Below are positions 1-10,000 of a DNA stretch of 43,672 nt, piece by piece (within the stretch, counting starts at the first letter, position 1; each line of letters starts with the position of its first letter). The translations under genes and the position numbers were made by a program. The stretch spans positions 1 to 43,672 of the forward strand of contig NZ_JABKAV010000028.1 in the NCBI RefSeq assembly GCF_013377905.1, written 5' to 3'. Under the pieces are notes generated by a model. The model made no database searches. It saw nothing but the letters and a program-made list of their open reading frames with translations, and had not been told where the DNA came from. This stretch comes from Hymenobacter terrestris. GTDB taxonomy: Bacteria; Bacteroidota; Bacteroidia; Cytophagales; Hymenobacteraceae.

Positions 1-25
1 GGAAAAACGCCCCGCCCCTACAACG
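1..25. repeat. Partial GC-rich repeat at the left window edge
   Basis: The first bases contain GCCCCGCCCCTAC followed by AACG. The same string, followed by ATCG, forms the right arm of the full inverted repeat at 23439-23547. The left half of the element is missing because the window starts here. This suggests that the sequence ends at a repeat that an assembler could not cross. Confidence 0.45.
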
Positions 26-57
26 TGTCGCTAGACAACTTCACAACTTGAGTTAAG

Positions 58-119
58 AACAAGCTACCAAACAAGAAGAGCGCGCCAATTGGCGCGCTCT
101 TCTTGTTTGGTAGCTTGTT
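58..119. terminator. Perfect 62-bp palindrome, likely katG terminator
   Basis: Bases 58-88 and 89-119 are exact reverse complements, with 31-bp arms and no unpaired centre except the AATT that would form the RNA loop. The core is GAGCGCGCC/GGCGCGCTC, flanked by A/G-rich and T/C-rich arms. It lies 53 bp beyond the katG stop on the minus strand and could end katG transcription. There is no long U tract after it. The exactness of the arms is unusual compared with the imperfect hairpins elsewhere in the window. Confidence 0.6.
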
Positions 120-171
120 TCAAAAACATCAGCCCGTTGTGCGAAGCTGTTTTCAGACAGCTATAAAGGGG

Positions 172-2475
172 TTAAGCGGATACCTTCACGTCGTAACGGT
201 CGAGCATCATCACCTTATCCCAGGCCTTCACGAAGGCTTTCACGAAGCGCTTCTGGCCATCGCTGCCGGCATATACTTCCGCCACGGCGCGCAGTTGGCT
301 GTTGGCACCGAACACGAGGTCGGAGCGCGTGGCTGTGAAGCGCTGCTTGCCGGTTTTGCGGTCATTGAGCGAAAAGGTCATGCCCTGCTCATCCGTTTTC
401 TGCCACTCGAAATCCATGCTGGTAAGCACCGTGAAGAAGTCGTTGGTGAGCACGCCCACGCGGTCGGTGAAGATGCCATGCGCCGAGTTGTCGTGGTTGG
501 CGTTCATGGCCTTCAGGCCGCCCATCAGCGCCACCCACTCGGGCGAGGTGAGCGAGAGCAGCTGGGCTTTGTCGAGGAACATCACTTCCGGGGCCACGTC
601 CTGCGAAATGGCTTCAAACTCAGGGTCGAGGTAGTTGCGGAAGCCATCGGCCACCGGCTTCAGCCACGTAAACATCTCGATATCGGTGAGTTCCTGCGTG
701 GTGTCGCGGCGGCCCGGCGTGAACGGAACGGCCGTGGTAAAGCCCGCATCGGCGGCGGCTTTCTCAAGCGCGGCGCAACCGCCTAGTACTATCAGGTCGG
801 CCAGCGACACTTTCTTGTTGCCCGTCTGCTCACCGTTGAATTCTTCCATCAGCTTGCGCAGCGCCGCCACTACCGGCACCGTGCGCTGGTTGATAGCCCA
901 GTCTTTCTGTGGTAACAGCGCGAGGCGGCCACCGTTGGCACCGCCGCGCTTGTCGCTGCTACGGTGCGTAACGGCCGATGAAAAGGCGGTGTACACCAAA
1001 TCAGAAACCGAAATATCGGTTGCCATAATCGACTCCTTGAGGGCCGTGATATCGGCCGCGTCAATTAACTCGTAGTCGGCCAGCGGGATAGGGTCCTGCC
1101 AGAGCAGGTCGTTCTCGTTGCGCTTCTCGGGACCGAGGTACCGCTCGCGCGGGCCCATGTCGCGGTGGGTCAGCTTGTACCAGGCCTTGGAAAACGCCTG
1201 GGTAAATGCGTCGAAGTCGCCGAGGAATTTCTCGCAGACCTTGCGGTATTCGGGGTCTTCCTTCAAGGCAATGTCGCTGGTCATCATCATCAGCGCATTC
1301 ATTTTGCCGGGGATGTGCGCGTCGGGCGTTTTGGGGGCGTTCTTGTCTACCGGGGTCCATTGCAGGGCGCCGGCCGGACTCTTGGTCTGCTCCCAATCAA
1401 ACTTGAAGAGGTTGACGAGGTAGTCGTTATCCCACTGGGTGGGGTTGGGCGTCCAGCTGCCCTCAATACCGTTGGTCATGGTGTTCTCGGCGTTGCCGGA
1501 GCCCTTGGGGTTGTGCCAGCCAAAGCCCATGGCCTCCATCGGCGCAATCTCGGGCGGCATCCCGATTTCCGAGGCCGGTACCATGCCGTGGCTCTTGCCG
1601 AAAGCGTGGCCGCCGGCAATCAGGGCCACGGTTTCCTCGTTGTTCATGGCCATCCGCGTAAACGTCACGCGGATGTCGCGCGCCGAGCCCATGGGGTCGC
1701 CGTTGGCGTAGGGGCCTTCGGGGTTCACATAGATAAGGGCTTGGTGAGAGGCCGCCAGCGGGTTTTCGAGGTCGTAGTCTGGGTCGCCATTCTGGCCGCG
1801 CCAGCGCTTATCCCGGCTCACCATGCTGTCGGGCGAGTCGGCGTTCTTAAGGTCTCGTTCTACCTCGGGGCCCCAGTACGTGCTGTTGTCCACTTCCCAG
1901 GCATCCTGGCGGCCGCCGGCAAAGCCGTAGGTGGGGAAACCCATGATTTCCAAGGCGCAGTTGCCGGTCAGCACAATCAAATCGGCCCAGGAAAGGGCGC
2001 TGCCGTACTTCTGCTTGATGGGCCAGATAAGCCGGCGCGACTTATCGGTGTTGCCGTTGTCCCACCAGCTGTCGACGGGCGCAAAGCGCTGCAGCGCCTC
2101 GCCGGCCCCGCCGCGTCCGTCGGCAATGCGGTAGGTACCGGCCGAGTGCCAAGCCATCCGGATCATCTGCGGGCCGTAGTTATTGTAGTCCGAGGGCCAC
2201 CAAGCCACCGAAGTAGTCAGAAAGGTCTTGATTTCCTGCTTCAGCGCCTCCAGGTCAATCGTGTTAAATGCTTCAGCGTAGTTGAAATCCTCGCCCAGCG
2301 GATTGGCCTGCGGGCCGTTCTGGTGCAGCTGCTCTACTTTCAGCCGGTTAGGGTACCAGTCGGACAGCGCGGGCGGCGTGCCTACTGCGCCGCCAATGCT
2401 GTCGCCACCGAAGGGGCATTTGCCGGTCATTTCAAACGAGTCGGTGTTGGTTTTGTCGTAGGCTATATGGAGCAT
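172..2475 (-). CDS. katG: Catalase-peroxidase KatG
   Basis: Bifunctional heme enzyme that removes hydrogen peroxide by catalase and peroxidase reactions. The 767 residues fit the family, with an N-terminal heme-binding half and a degenerate C-terminal half. The distal site is Arg106, Trp109 and His110 in [13 protein letters not shown]. Tyr249 (YVNPEGP) and Met275 ([10 protein letters not shown]) match the Tyr and Met of the Met-Tyr-Trp cross-link needed for catalase activity. His290 in [10 protein letters not shown] is the proximal heme ligand. All key residues are present, so the enzyme should be active. The start is either the ATG at 2475 or the ATG at 2430 (MTGKCPFGG), which gives 752 residues and looks closer to typical KatG N-termini. 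There is no signal peptide, so it is expected in the cytoplasm. It stands alone, divergent from the hydrolase at 2773, and no peroxide regulator is adjacent. Confidence 0.97.
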   Translation of the reverse strand: MLHIAYDKTNTDSFEMTGKCPFGGDSIGGAVGTPPALSDWYPNRLKVEQLHQNGPQANPLGEDFNYAEAFNTIDLEALKQEIKTFLTTSVAWWPSDYNNYGPQMIRMAWHSAGTYRIADGRGGAGEALQRFAPVDSWWDNGNTDKSRRLIWPIKQKYGSALSWADLIVLTGNCALEIMGFPTYGFAGGRQDAWEVDNSTYWGPEVERDLKNADSPDSMVSRDKRWRGQNGDPDYDLENPLAASHQALIYVNPEGPYANGDPMGSARDIRVTFTRMAMNNEETVALIAGGHAFGKSHGMVPASEIGMPPEIAPMEAMGFGWHNPKGSGNAENTMTNGIEGSWTPNPTQWDNDYLVNLFKFDWEQTKSPAGALQWTPVDKNAPKTPDAHIPGKMNALMMMTSDIALKEDPEYRKVCEKFLGDFDAFTQAFSKAWYKLTHRDMGPRERYLGPEKRNENDLLWQDPIPLADYELIDAADITALKESIMATDISVSDLVYTAFSSAVTHRSSDKRGGANGGRLALLPQKDWAINQRTVPVVAALRKLMEEFNGEQTGNKKVSLADLIVLGGCAALEKAAADAGFTTAVPFTPGRRDTTQELTDIEMFTWLKPVADGFRNYLDPEFEAISQDVAPEVMFLDKAQLLSLTSPEWVALMGGLKAMNANHDNSAHGIFTDRVGVLTNDFFTVLTSMDFEWQKTDEQGMTFSLNDRKTGKQRFTATRSDLVFGANSQLRAVAEVYAGSDGQKRFVKAFVKAWDKVMMLDRYDVKVSA

Positions 2476-2772
2476 AGAGGGGTGTTGTTGGAAGGCCGAT
2501 TTGGGGCCGGCCGCGGTCGGCGCGGCCTAACTGCTGAGCTGCTATAACTGTTGGAAGCTGCGTAATGTTGTGCTTTACTGAGGCCGGTAGACAGAGACGT
2601 GGACCTTGGCAAGGACCAGTTGGCGCTTCGAGGAGAATCGATTTTGTGCGTCGGTGCCCACCGACGGACGGGGGCCAGCGTTACCCCGCCGCGTATCTTT
2701 CGGCAGAAAGAAGAATGCCCACAACATCTGGCTCCGAATAACACGTATTGAAGAAGAAGATTTGCTCTTTGT
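2476..2772. other. Divergent intergenic region katG / hydrolase
   Basis: This stretch must hold the promoters of katG (leftward) and the hydrolase gene (rightward). I find no good TAnnTTTG box on either strand. Two small dyads are visible: CCTTG-G-CAAGG near 2604-2614 and CGTCGGT-GCCC-ACCGACG at 2649-2666. Either could bind a regulator, but nothing ties them to a known operator. Open frames here overlap katG or the hydrolase and look spurious. Confidence 0.4.
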
Positions 2773-3906
2773 ATGCCTACAAAAACGAAACACCTTGGCT
2801 GGCTGGTTGTCGGCTTAATGGGGCTGTTGCTGCTGGCCGGGGCGGCCTTTGCTGGCCTGAGTCCGCAGTTCGGCGGCACGCCCACCAAGGCCGAAAAAGC
2901 CCGCTACGCCCGCAGCGGCCACTACACGAAGGGCGAGTTTCAGAACCAGATTCCGACGGAGCTAATGACCGGCAGCAGCATGGCCGAGGTGATGTGGGAG
3001 TTCGTGTTCAAGAAAACGCTCGGCAAAAACCCGCCCGGCCCGCTGCCCATGCGCCTGCTCGATTCGCTTAGCATAGCGCGCAAAGCGCCCGAAATGCTGC
3101 GCGTCACGTGGTTCGGGCACTCGGCCAGCCTGCTTGAAATAGGAGGGCAGAACATTCTCTTCGACCCCATGCTGGGCCAAGATATGGGGCCGCTGAGCTG
3201 GGTGACGCCCAAGCGCTACAACCCCCGGGTGCCCATTTTCGCCGCGCAGTTGCCGCCCATCACGGCCGTGCTTATCTCTCACGACCACTACGACCACCTC
3301 GACTACGAAACCATTCGGCAGCTGCGCACTAAAACTCGCCTGTTCATAGTACCGCTGGGCATTGCCGCCCACCTGCGCGCCTGGGGCGTCGACACGGCCC
3401 GTATCCGCGAGCTGGACTGGAACGACTCGGTCCAGGTGGCGGGCCTAATCATCGTCAGCACCCCGGCCCGGCACTTCTCGGGCCGCGGGCTTACCAATCG
3501 CAACTCCACTTCCTGGAGCAGCTGGGTGGTGAAGTCGGCCACCCGCCGCGCCTTTTACAGCGGCGACGGGGGCTACGGCCCGCACTTTGCTGCCATCGGC
3601 CGCCGGCACGGCCCCTTCGATGTGGGCCTGATGGAGTGCGGGCAGTACGACCCGCACTGGGCCGACATCCATATGGTGCCCGAGCAGAGCGTGCAGGCCG
3701 CCCGCGACGTGCGTGCCGCCGTGATGCTGCCCGTGCATTGGGGCGCTTTCACCGAGGCTAACCACCCTTGGGACGAGCCGGTAAAGCGCGCTACGGCCGA
3801 AGCCGCCCGCCTCGGCCAACCCATCACCACGCCCGAGCTAGGCCAGCCCGTTACGTTTGATGGCCGCGCGCTGCCGCAGGCGCGGTGGTGGGAGGCTGTG
3901 AAATAG
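2773..3906 (+). CDS. Metallo-beta-lactamase-fold hydrolase (NAPE-PLD/RomA-like)
   Basis: A 377-residue member of the metallo-beta-lactamase superfamily, of the type related to NAPE-hydrolysing phospholipase D, RomA and UlaG. An N-terminal hydrophobic segment (about residues 8-28) looks like a membrane anchor or uncleaved signal. The zinc site is visible as His170-Asp-His172-Tyr-Asp174-His175 (SHDHYDH), followed by PARHFSGRG, YSGDGGYGPHF and LPVHWGAF, which supply the further metal ligands of the fold. Family members hydrolyse phosphodiester or ester bonds, but the substrate here cannot be read from the sequence. The start ATG follows directly after TTTGT. It is divergent from katG and convergent with the acetyltransferase at 4044, with a palindromic repeat between them. 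Confidence 0.88.
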   Translation: MPTKTKHLGWLVVGLMGLLLLAGAAFAGLSPQFGGTPTKAEKARYARSGHYTKGEFQNQIPTELMTGSSMAEVMWEFVFKKTLGKNPPGPLPMRLLDSLSIARKAPEMLRVTWFGHSASLLEIGGQNILFDPMLGQDMGPLSWVTPKRYNPRVPIFAAQLPPITAVLISHDHYDHLDYETIRQLRTKTRLFIVPLGIAAHLRAWGVDTARIRELDWNDSVQVAGLIIVSTPARHFSGRGLTNRNSTSWSSWVVKSATRRAFYSGDGGYGPHFAAIGRRHGPFDVGLMECGQYDPHWADIHMVPEQSVQAARDVRAAVMLPVHWGAFTEANHPWDEPVKRATAEAARLGQPITTPELGQPVTFDGRALPQARWWEAVK

Positions 3907-3917
3907 CGAGTAGCTGA

Positions 3918-4026
3918 ACGTCATTCTGAGCAGCGCGAAGAATCTCGCATGTTAGAGTGAATCTGCCGTTGAATCTACTAATACAATGTCAGCACACGAG
4001 ATTCTTCACGCTGTTCAAAACGACGT
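3918..4026. repeat. Imperfect palindromic repeat, GTCAT-ended family
   Basis: The left arm begins ACGTCATTCTGAGCAGCGCG and runs into GAAGAATCTCG. The right arm, CGAGATTCTTCACGCTG followed by TTCAAAACGACGT, is its near reverse complement. The ends and the GAAG-AT-CTC core recur at 20474, 30001 and 35129. It fills the gap between two convergent genes and may also act as a bidirectional terminator. It contains no coding sequence. Confidence 0.7.
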
Positions 4027-4043
4027 CCTTTTTCACTCAGTCA

Positions 4044-4568
4044 CTACCCCAATTCCTTGCGCAGCACCTGTAGCACCAGCGGCGCGGCTTGCAGCGGCAC
4101 GCCGAAGCGGGTATCGGTGGGGAAGGCTACGGTTTCGGCGGTGCGCTGGTAGCCCAGGCGCTCGTACCAGGCTAGCAGCTCGTGGCGCACCGAAATAACG
4201 GTCATGCGTACGGCCGTGCAACCCAGGGCGCGGGCGTGGTTTTCGGCGGCTTGCACCAGCTGCCGGCCGATGCCACCGGCTTGCAGGGTAGGCTCGACGG
4301 AAAGCATGCCCAGGTACAACTCGGCGCCCTGCTGCTGCAGAAACACGCTGCCCACCAGCTCATTGTCGGTGGCGCGGTGGGCCAATAGGAACTGCGCGTT
4401 GGGCTTTTCGAGCTGGTCGCATAGGTCGGCTTCGTCGGTGCGCTGGCCGGCGAGCAGGGCCGCTTCGGTGGTCCAGCCCTGCGCCGAGGCTTCGCCCCGG
4501 TAGGCGCGGTTGACGAGGCGGTTGAGGGCCGGCACATCGGCTGGCGTGGCGGGGGAGAAGCGGAGCAT
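4044..4568 (-). CDS. GNAT family N-acetyltransferase
   Basis: A 174-residue protein with the GNAT fold, predicted to move an acetyl group from acetyl-CoA to an amine whose identity is unknown. It opens with MLRFSPATPADVPALNRLV, the usual first strand and helix. The acetyl-CoA motif A is LSVEPTLQAGGIGRQLV, followed by AENHARALGC and the motif B region YERLGYQRT. I use the ATG at 4568. The frame extends seven codons further to a TTG at 4589, but family members begin at or near the ATG. The gene is alone on its strand between a repeat and the E1 gene. Confidence 0.88.
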   Translation of the reverse strand: MLRFSPATPADVPALNRLVNRAYRGEASAQGWTTEAALLAGQRTDEADLCDQLEKPNAQFLLAHRATDNELVGSVFLQQQGAELYLGMLSVEPTLQAGGIGRQLVQAAENHARALGCTAVRMTVISVRHELLAWYERLGYQRTAETVAFPTDTRFGVPLQAAPLVLQVLRKELG

Positions 4569-4747
4569 AGGGCGTGAGAGAAAATGCAACGGCTGATGTG
4601 GCGGGAGCTTTGTTTAAAGACGAAAGTAAACAGGCCGGCGAAACAAGCGGGCCGGATAAAGCCCACGCCTCCACCACTGACAGTTTTCCACCTCAGCCTG
4701 CTCCACCGCGCCTTTCGTAACTTCGCCCCAGCACCCACCCTCCGCTC

Positions 4748-6934
4748 ATGACCTTCGAAACCGTTCCCGCCCCGGAAATCGATTTGACTGCCCCAGCTGC
4801 CTCCCAGGCCTCGCCCGAACTGCTGCGCCGCGCCTACCGCCTGCTGCGCACCAGCGACGAGCTGGCCCGCCTCTACGAGGAAAACAAGGCCGTAACGGCT
4901 AAATACGTGCACGCCACGGCCCGCGGCCACGAAGCCATCCAGCTGGCCGCCGCCGCCTGCCTCGGCCCCCACGACTACGCCGCGCCCTACTACCGCGACG
5001 ACTCGATGCTGCTCGGTATCGGCCTGCAACCCTACGAGCTCATGCTCCAGCTTATGGCCAAGCGCGACGACCCGTTTTCGGGTGGCCGTACCTATTACTC
5101 GCACCCCTCGCTGCGTCGGGCCGGCTTCCCCACCATTCCCCACCAGAGCTCGGCTACCGGCATGCAGGCCATTCCGGCCACCGGCGTGGCTCAGGGCATC
5201 AAGTACCTGGAAAGCCAGAACGTGGGAATGCTACAGGCTGACCCGGGTGACTTCTACGAAAACGGCCAGCCGGCGCCCGGCCTGTATAGCTCGGTGCCGA
5301 CGAATGAGCACAGTGATAAACCCATGGTAATCTGCTCGATTGGCGACGGAGCCATGACCGAAGGCGAGGTGAGCGAGGCTATGCAGATGGCTGTGCTGCA
5401 CCAGCTGCCCATCATCTTTTTGGTCCAGGACAACGACTGGGGCATCTCGGCTACCGGCCGCGAGATGCGCACGATGACCGCCTACGAATTTGCCGCCGGC
5501 TTCAAAGGCCTGCACCGTCTGCAAACCGACGGAGCCGATTTCCTGGCTAGTCATGCTACTATGCAGGAGGCCGCCGACTATGTGCGGCAGCGCCGCGGCC
5601 CGGTGCTCGTGCACGCCAAATGTCCGCTGCTGGGCCACCACACCAGCGGCGTGCGCCGCGAGTGGTACCGCGGCGACGACCTGGCCCAGCACACCCTGAA
5701 CGACCCGCTGCCCCGTTTCCACGAGCAAATGCTGGCCTTGGGCTTTACCGAAACCGAGCTGCAGCAGCTGGCCGACGAAGCCCGCGCCACCGTGCAGGCC
5801 GACTACGAGCGCGCCCTGGCTGCCCCTAATCCCGACCCGGCTACCTTTGCCGACCACGAGTTTGCCCCACCGGCCGTAACCGAGGAAACCGGTGAGCGCG
5901 CCCCCGCCGGCGCCGAAAAGGCCCTGATGGTGGATGCCGCCCTGCACGCCGTGGACGATATTCTGCGTGAGTTCCCGGAGGCCCTGTTCTATGGTCAGGA
6001 TGTGGGTGGCGAGCTGGGCGGCGTGTTCCGCGAGGCGGCGCTGCTGGCCAAAAAGTACGGCGACGCCCGGGTGTTCAACACGCCCATTCAGGAGGCTTAT
6101 ATTATTGGTAGCACGGCCGGCATGAGCGCCGTGGGGGCCAAGCCCATCGTCGAAATCCAGTTTGCCGACTACATCTGGCCCGGCCTAAACCAGCTGGTCG
6201 AGGAACTCAGCAAATCTTGTTACCTGAGCAACGGGCAGTTTCCGGTGCAGAGCCTGATACGGGTGCCCATCGGGGCCTACGGTGGGGGCGGACCCTACCA
6301 TTCGGGCTCCATCGAAAGCACGCTGCTCACTATCCGGGGCATTAAAGTGGTGTACCCGAGCAACGCGGCCGACATGAAGGGCCTGCTACGCGCCGCCTTC
6401 CTCGACCCTAACCCCGTGGTGCTGCTCGAACACAAGGGCCTGTACTGGAGCAAGGTACCCGGCACCGAGGAAGCCAAAACCATTGAGCCCGCCGCCGGCT
6501 ACGTTATTCCGCTCGGCAAGGCCAACGTCTTCCAGGTCGCCGACGCGCAGAAGCTCGAAAATGGCGAAACCTGCGTGGTCATCACCTACGGCATGGGCGT
6601 GCACTGGGCCCGCACGGCCAGCCGGCAGTTTCCCGGCCAAGTTGAAATCCTTGATTTGCGCACCCTGAATCCCCTCGATTGGGAGGCCGTGCAGGCGGCC
6701 GTGCGCCGCCACGGCAAGGCCCTGGTGCTCACCGAGGAGCCGCTCATGAACTCGTTTGCCGAGAGCCTGGCCGGCCGCATCCAGCGCCACTGCTTCCGCC
6801 AGCTCGATGCGCCGGTGTTCACCCTTGGGGCCGCTAATCTGCCCGCCATTGCCCTCAACGTGGAGCTGGAAAAGCAGATGCTGCCCAACCCCGACAAAGT
6901 AGCCACCGCGCTGGCCGAGTTGCTGGGATATTAG
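4748..6934 (+). CDS. 2-oxoacid dehydrogenase E1, fused alpha and beta subunits
   Basis: A 728-residue thiamine diphosphate enzyme joining the alpha and beta parts of a pyruvate or branched-chain 2-oxoacid dehydrogenase E1. E1 decarboxylates the 2-oxoacid and passes the acyl group to lipoyl-E2. The alpha part (about 20-370) contains the cofactor motif Gly199-Asp-Gly201 (GDGAMTEGE) ending at Asn229 (QDNDWGIS). The beta part (about 390-725) has the catalytic Glu449 in TPIQEAYIIG and the transketolase C-terminal domain. A segment of roughly 25 residues (about 165-190) just before GDG appears longer than in standard alpha chains. Such fusions are common in Bacteroidota and are often labelled 2-oxoisovalerate dehydrogenase, but no E2 or E3 gene is adjacent, so the substrate is uncertain. 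TAACTTCG at 4718-4725 resembles a -7 box. Confidence 0.92.
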   Translation: MTFETVPAPEIDLTAPAASQASPELLRRAYRLLRTSDELARLYEENKAVTAKYVHATARGHEAIQLAAAACLGPHDYAAPYYRDDSMLLGIGLQPYELMLQLMAKRDDPFSGGRTYYSHPSLRRAGFPTIPHQSSATGMQAIPATGVAQGIKYLESQNVGMLQADPGDFYENGQPAPGLYSSVPTNEHSDKPMVICSIGDGAMTEGEVSEAMQMAVLHQLPIIFLVQDNDWGISATGREMRTMTAYEFAAGFKGLHRLQTDGADFLASHATMQEAADYVRQRRGPVLVHAKCPLLGHHTSGVRREWYRGDDLAQHTLNDPLPRFHEQMLALGFTETELQQLADEARATVQADYERALAAPNPDPATFADHEFAPPAVTEETGERAPAGAEKALMVDAALHAVDDILREFPEALFYGQDVGGELGGVFREAALLAKKYGDARVFNTPIQEAYIIGSTAGMSAVGAKPIVEIQFADYIWPGLNQLVEELSKSCYLSNGQFPVQSLIRVPIGAYGGGGPYHSGSIESTLLTIRGIKVVYPSNAADMKGLLRAAFLDPNPVVLLEHKGLYWSKVPGTEEAKTIEPAAGYVIPLGKANVFQVADAQKLENGETCVVITYGMGVHWARTASRQFPGQVEILDLRTLNPLDWEAVQAAVRRHGKALVLTEEPLMNSFAESLAGRIQRHCFRQLDAPVFTLGAANLPAIALNVELEKQMLPNPDKVATALAELLGY

Positions 6935-7016
6935 GCCGGACAGGAGCTGGGTTTGATATGCTGAAGGCCTAAGGCATCCATGTCAGACCCTGAATTCCTA
7001 GCCTGATCAATCATCG

Positions 7017-7055
7017 AAAAGGCCCGTCATCCTGCTACAGGATGACGGGCCTTTT
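7017..7055. terminator. Bidirectional intrinsic terminator
   Basis: A near-perfect hairpin with arms AAAAGGCCCGTCATCCTG and CAGGATGACGGGCCTTTT, separated by a CTA loop. With A4 on one side and T4 on the other, it can end transcription of the E1 gene from the left and the T9SS-sorted protein gene from the right. Confidence 0.9.
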
Positions 7056-7094
7056 GCTACGCACGAAGCATTTCTATCTATCTGAGCGTCAGAC

Positions 7095-10000
7095 TTAGTG
7101 CTTCACCAGCTTCAGCACCTGCGTGGTGTTGTGGCCACCAATGCGAAGCAGATACACGCCTTTTGCCAGTTGCTGGGTGGGCAGCACCTGTTGCTGGCCG
7201 CCGTTGGCCGACCATTCGGCCACTTTACGACCTTCGGCGCTCAGTACCTCTACGCTATAAGCGCCGGTGGGCAGGGCCTCCAGGTCGAGAGTAACGTTAG
7301 CGCTGGTGGGGTTGGGGAACAGGCGTACTGCCGTCGCGCTGCCCTTACCATCAAAGCGTACCGTCTTCACATCCGAGTGGGCTACCGTACCGTCGAGGTC
7401 GAGCTGGAGCAGGCGGTAGTAGCGCAGGCCGGCCTGGGCTCCGGCATTCTTATCGGTGATTTGGTAGTCGAGGCGCTGGGTGCTGGTGCCGCGGGCCGGC
7501 AGCGTGGCCACCGGCACAAAGCTGCTGCCATCATCCGAGCGTTCTACCACAAAGCTGGCGCTGTTCACTTCCTGGGCCGTCGTCCAACTCACGAGGGCGT
7601 CGCGGCCCACTGCCTGGGCCTTGAAGTCGATTAATGTAACGGGCAGGGGTACCGCTTTAGCGCCGGAGCGGAAGATGGCCTCGGTGCCAGCTCCGCCCAC
7701 CAGCGGAGCCGTGGAAGGCGAACCACCATAAGCCGGGTCGAACAGATCCACGAGGCCGTTGAAGTTGTCGTCGTGGTAATTCGGGCTGTCCATGTCAAGG
7801 AAGTTTGGGGTCTTATCCCCGTCACTGTCCCGCAGGAAAGCCGAATTCAGCACTTGATTGGGACTGCCAATGGCGTAATAGGCGGCCTTGCCGGGGTTAG
7901 CCAGCGCAAAGGCTCTTGCCTTGGCTACCAGCTCCTCGCCGGCTGTGCCGTTCTGGTTGTCGTCGAAGCCTTCGGTCCAGTCGGCCGTTTGCTGATGGAT
8001 GGGCAATGAGCCCTTGCCGGCATTGTCGCCGTCGGAATCAAAATCGAACATATCTGCGACAGCACTTCCGCCCGAATTAACCGGTGTGCCCATAGCCGTA
8101 CCGCCCGCGTTGGGGTCGTACGCGTCACGAATACCATTGCGATTAGTGTCGGTGTTGAAATTCACCTGCGCCTTACGGGCAGTGAAAGCGGCTGTCGTCT
8201 GGGCTTCTATCTCGTCGGTAATTCCGTCGTTATCGGAGTCGATATCGAGGAAGTTGAAGTTGCGACTGGTTTGCGAGCCATTCACCCGCTGGTCGGTGTC
8301 GTTATCGGCTAGGGTGTAGCGGCTGGTACTAGACTGCGTGGGGGTCAGCTGCTGGTTGCTGCCATTGCCCGTTACGCTATAATCAACAGAAACTTCGGCC
8401 GCGTCGGGTAGCCCGTTGGGGCCCACACCCGCCGAGAGACCTGCCGCATTGCCCGTGCCCGTCGAAGCCGTGGTGCTGTAGCGGCTCAAATTTGGATCGT
8501 AGAAGCTTTGGAAGGTATAAGTGCCGACCTGGTTGCCCGTAACAGTTTTGGCGTAGGTACTCGTCGGGTTCACGTTGCCGTTGGCCTCGAAGGCATCGGG
8601 CAGGCCGTCGCCGTCCGAGTCGAGGTCGAAATGGTTAGGAATACCATCAAGGTCGGCATCGAAAATATCATTCACTCCATCGTTGTTTGCATCCTGGAAA
8701 GCTCCGAGTACTGGGTGCACATAGGCCGCATCGAGGTAGCGAGTGGGCGGGTTAGGTAGCAGGGAAGTCGCCGCTGTTATAAAGCCCGGGTCGATGGCTG
8801 AGGCCGCTACCACCGCATTTGTAGAGGTGTTGAGCGGACTGAGTGCTTCCACTACGTCCAGAATACCGTCATTATCGTCGTCAATGTCCACATTGTCTGG
8901 CACTCCGTCGCCATCGTTGTCGCAAACGCTGGTGTAGATGAACGAGGTAGCGCCATTGAAGGCGGAGAAACCGTAGGTCCAGGTGTTCACCGTGTATTGG
9001 TCGCCATCGTCGTTGGTGGCGCCCCATTTATGGACTCCCTCACTGAGCGCATTGCCGGAGCGCTGGCCCGCCAGTTCCGTCTGTGGGGCCGGGAACCGGG
9101 CGGCTGGTAGGTTCGAGTCGTCCCAGTACAGCAGGTCGTACACAGTGCCGTTGGCCGGGCGTACGTTGCGCACCCGGAATCCGTCGGGGTTGCCCTCGGC
9201 ATCATACACCGGAAAGTTGAACGCTGCGCCGTTGCTGGTAAACTGGAAGTTGATGACCTGGCCAGTCGGGGCTACGTCCTGGTTGTTGCCGTTGCGGCCA
9301 TTCCAGACCACCGTATTGCTGGTGCCCGCGCCCACGCTCTGGGTCAGCAGCACGTCGGTCGAGTTGAGCTGGTAGCCGGCCGTGCCGTTCAGGTCGATGA
9401 GAATGTCGAACTGGCCCGCTTCGGCCGAACTAGTTGTGAAGGCCACCTGCGTTTTGCCGCTGTTGCAAAAGGGCTGGGGCGTTACGCTTACTGTCGGAAT
9501 GGGCGCACTGGGCCAGATGGTTTCGTCGGGGTTGTTGACGAAGTTCGGATACTGGGCGTAAGCAGTGTTGGTGAGCTGGCTTTTGCGGCGGGTTGGAAAA
9601 TCGTTGGCCGAGCCGACGGGACTTGATCCGAAGGCATTGGTAACGTAGAAGAATACCAGCGGCCGCATGCCGGCCAGTTCTACCTCCTTCACGTAGTACT
9701 GCCCCGGGTTCTGAATGCTTTCTACCAGCGGAAATAGTTTGAACGTGGCCGAAAGACGGTTGAGGAAACTGTTGGTGCCGGTCGATGTACCGGCCGTAAA
9801 GGCCCAGAAACGGCTGAACAGGCGGCCCGGCTTTTCCTGCCCATCTGTGCCCACAACGGTAAAATCCCAGAAGTCATACTCGGAGCGCCGCTCGCCCGTG
9901 AAGGCCGTGCCGGCGCTGTTCCGCAAATCGTTGAAACCTGCTTGGCTGCCGGCGTCAGTGAATTCGCCCGTCTGAGTAAATTCCACAAAGAAATCCTGCG

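Noticed and set aside
1165..2547. 460-codon plus-strand frame opposite katG
   Set aside because: A shadow of katG caused by high GC codon use; composition is repetitive in Gly, Val and His with no domain.
2463..2888. 141-codon minus-strand frame upstream of katG
   Set aside because: It overlaps the start of the divergent hydrolase and the katG start, and resembles no family.
7500..9000. CRISPR-like or tandem DNA repeats in the surface-protein gene
   Set aside because: The periodic signal is the protein-level Asp/Asn/Gly calcium repeats; the DNA units vary and there are no spacers.
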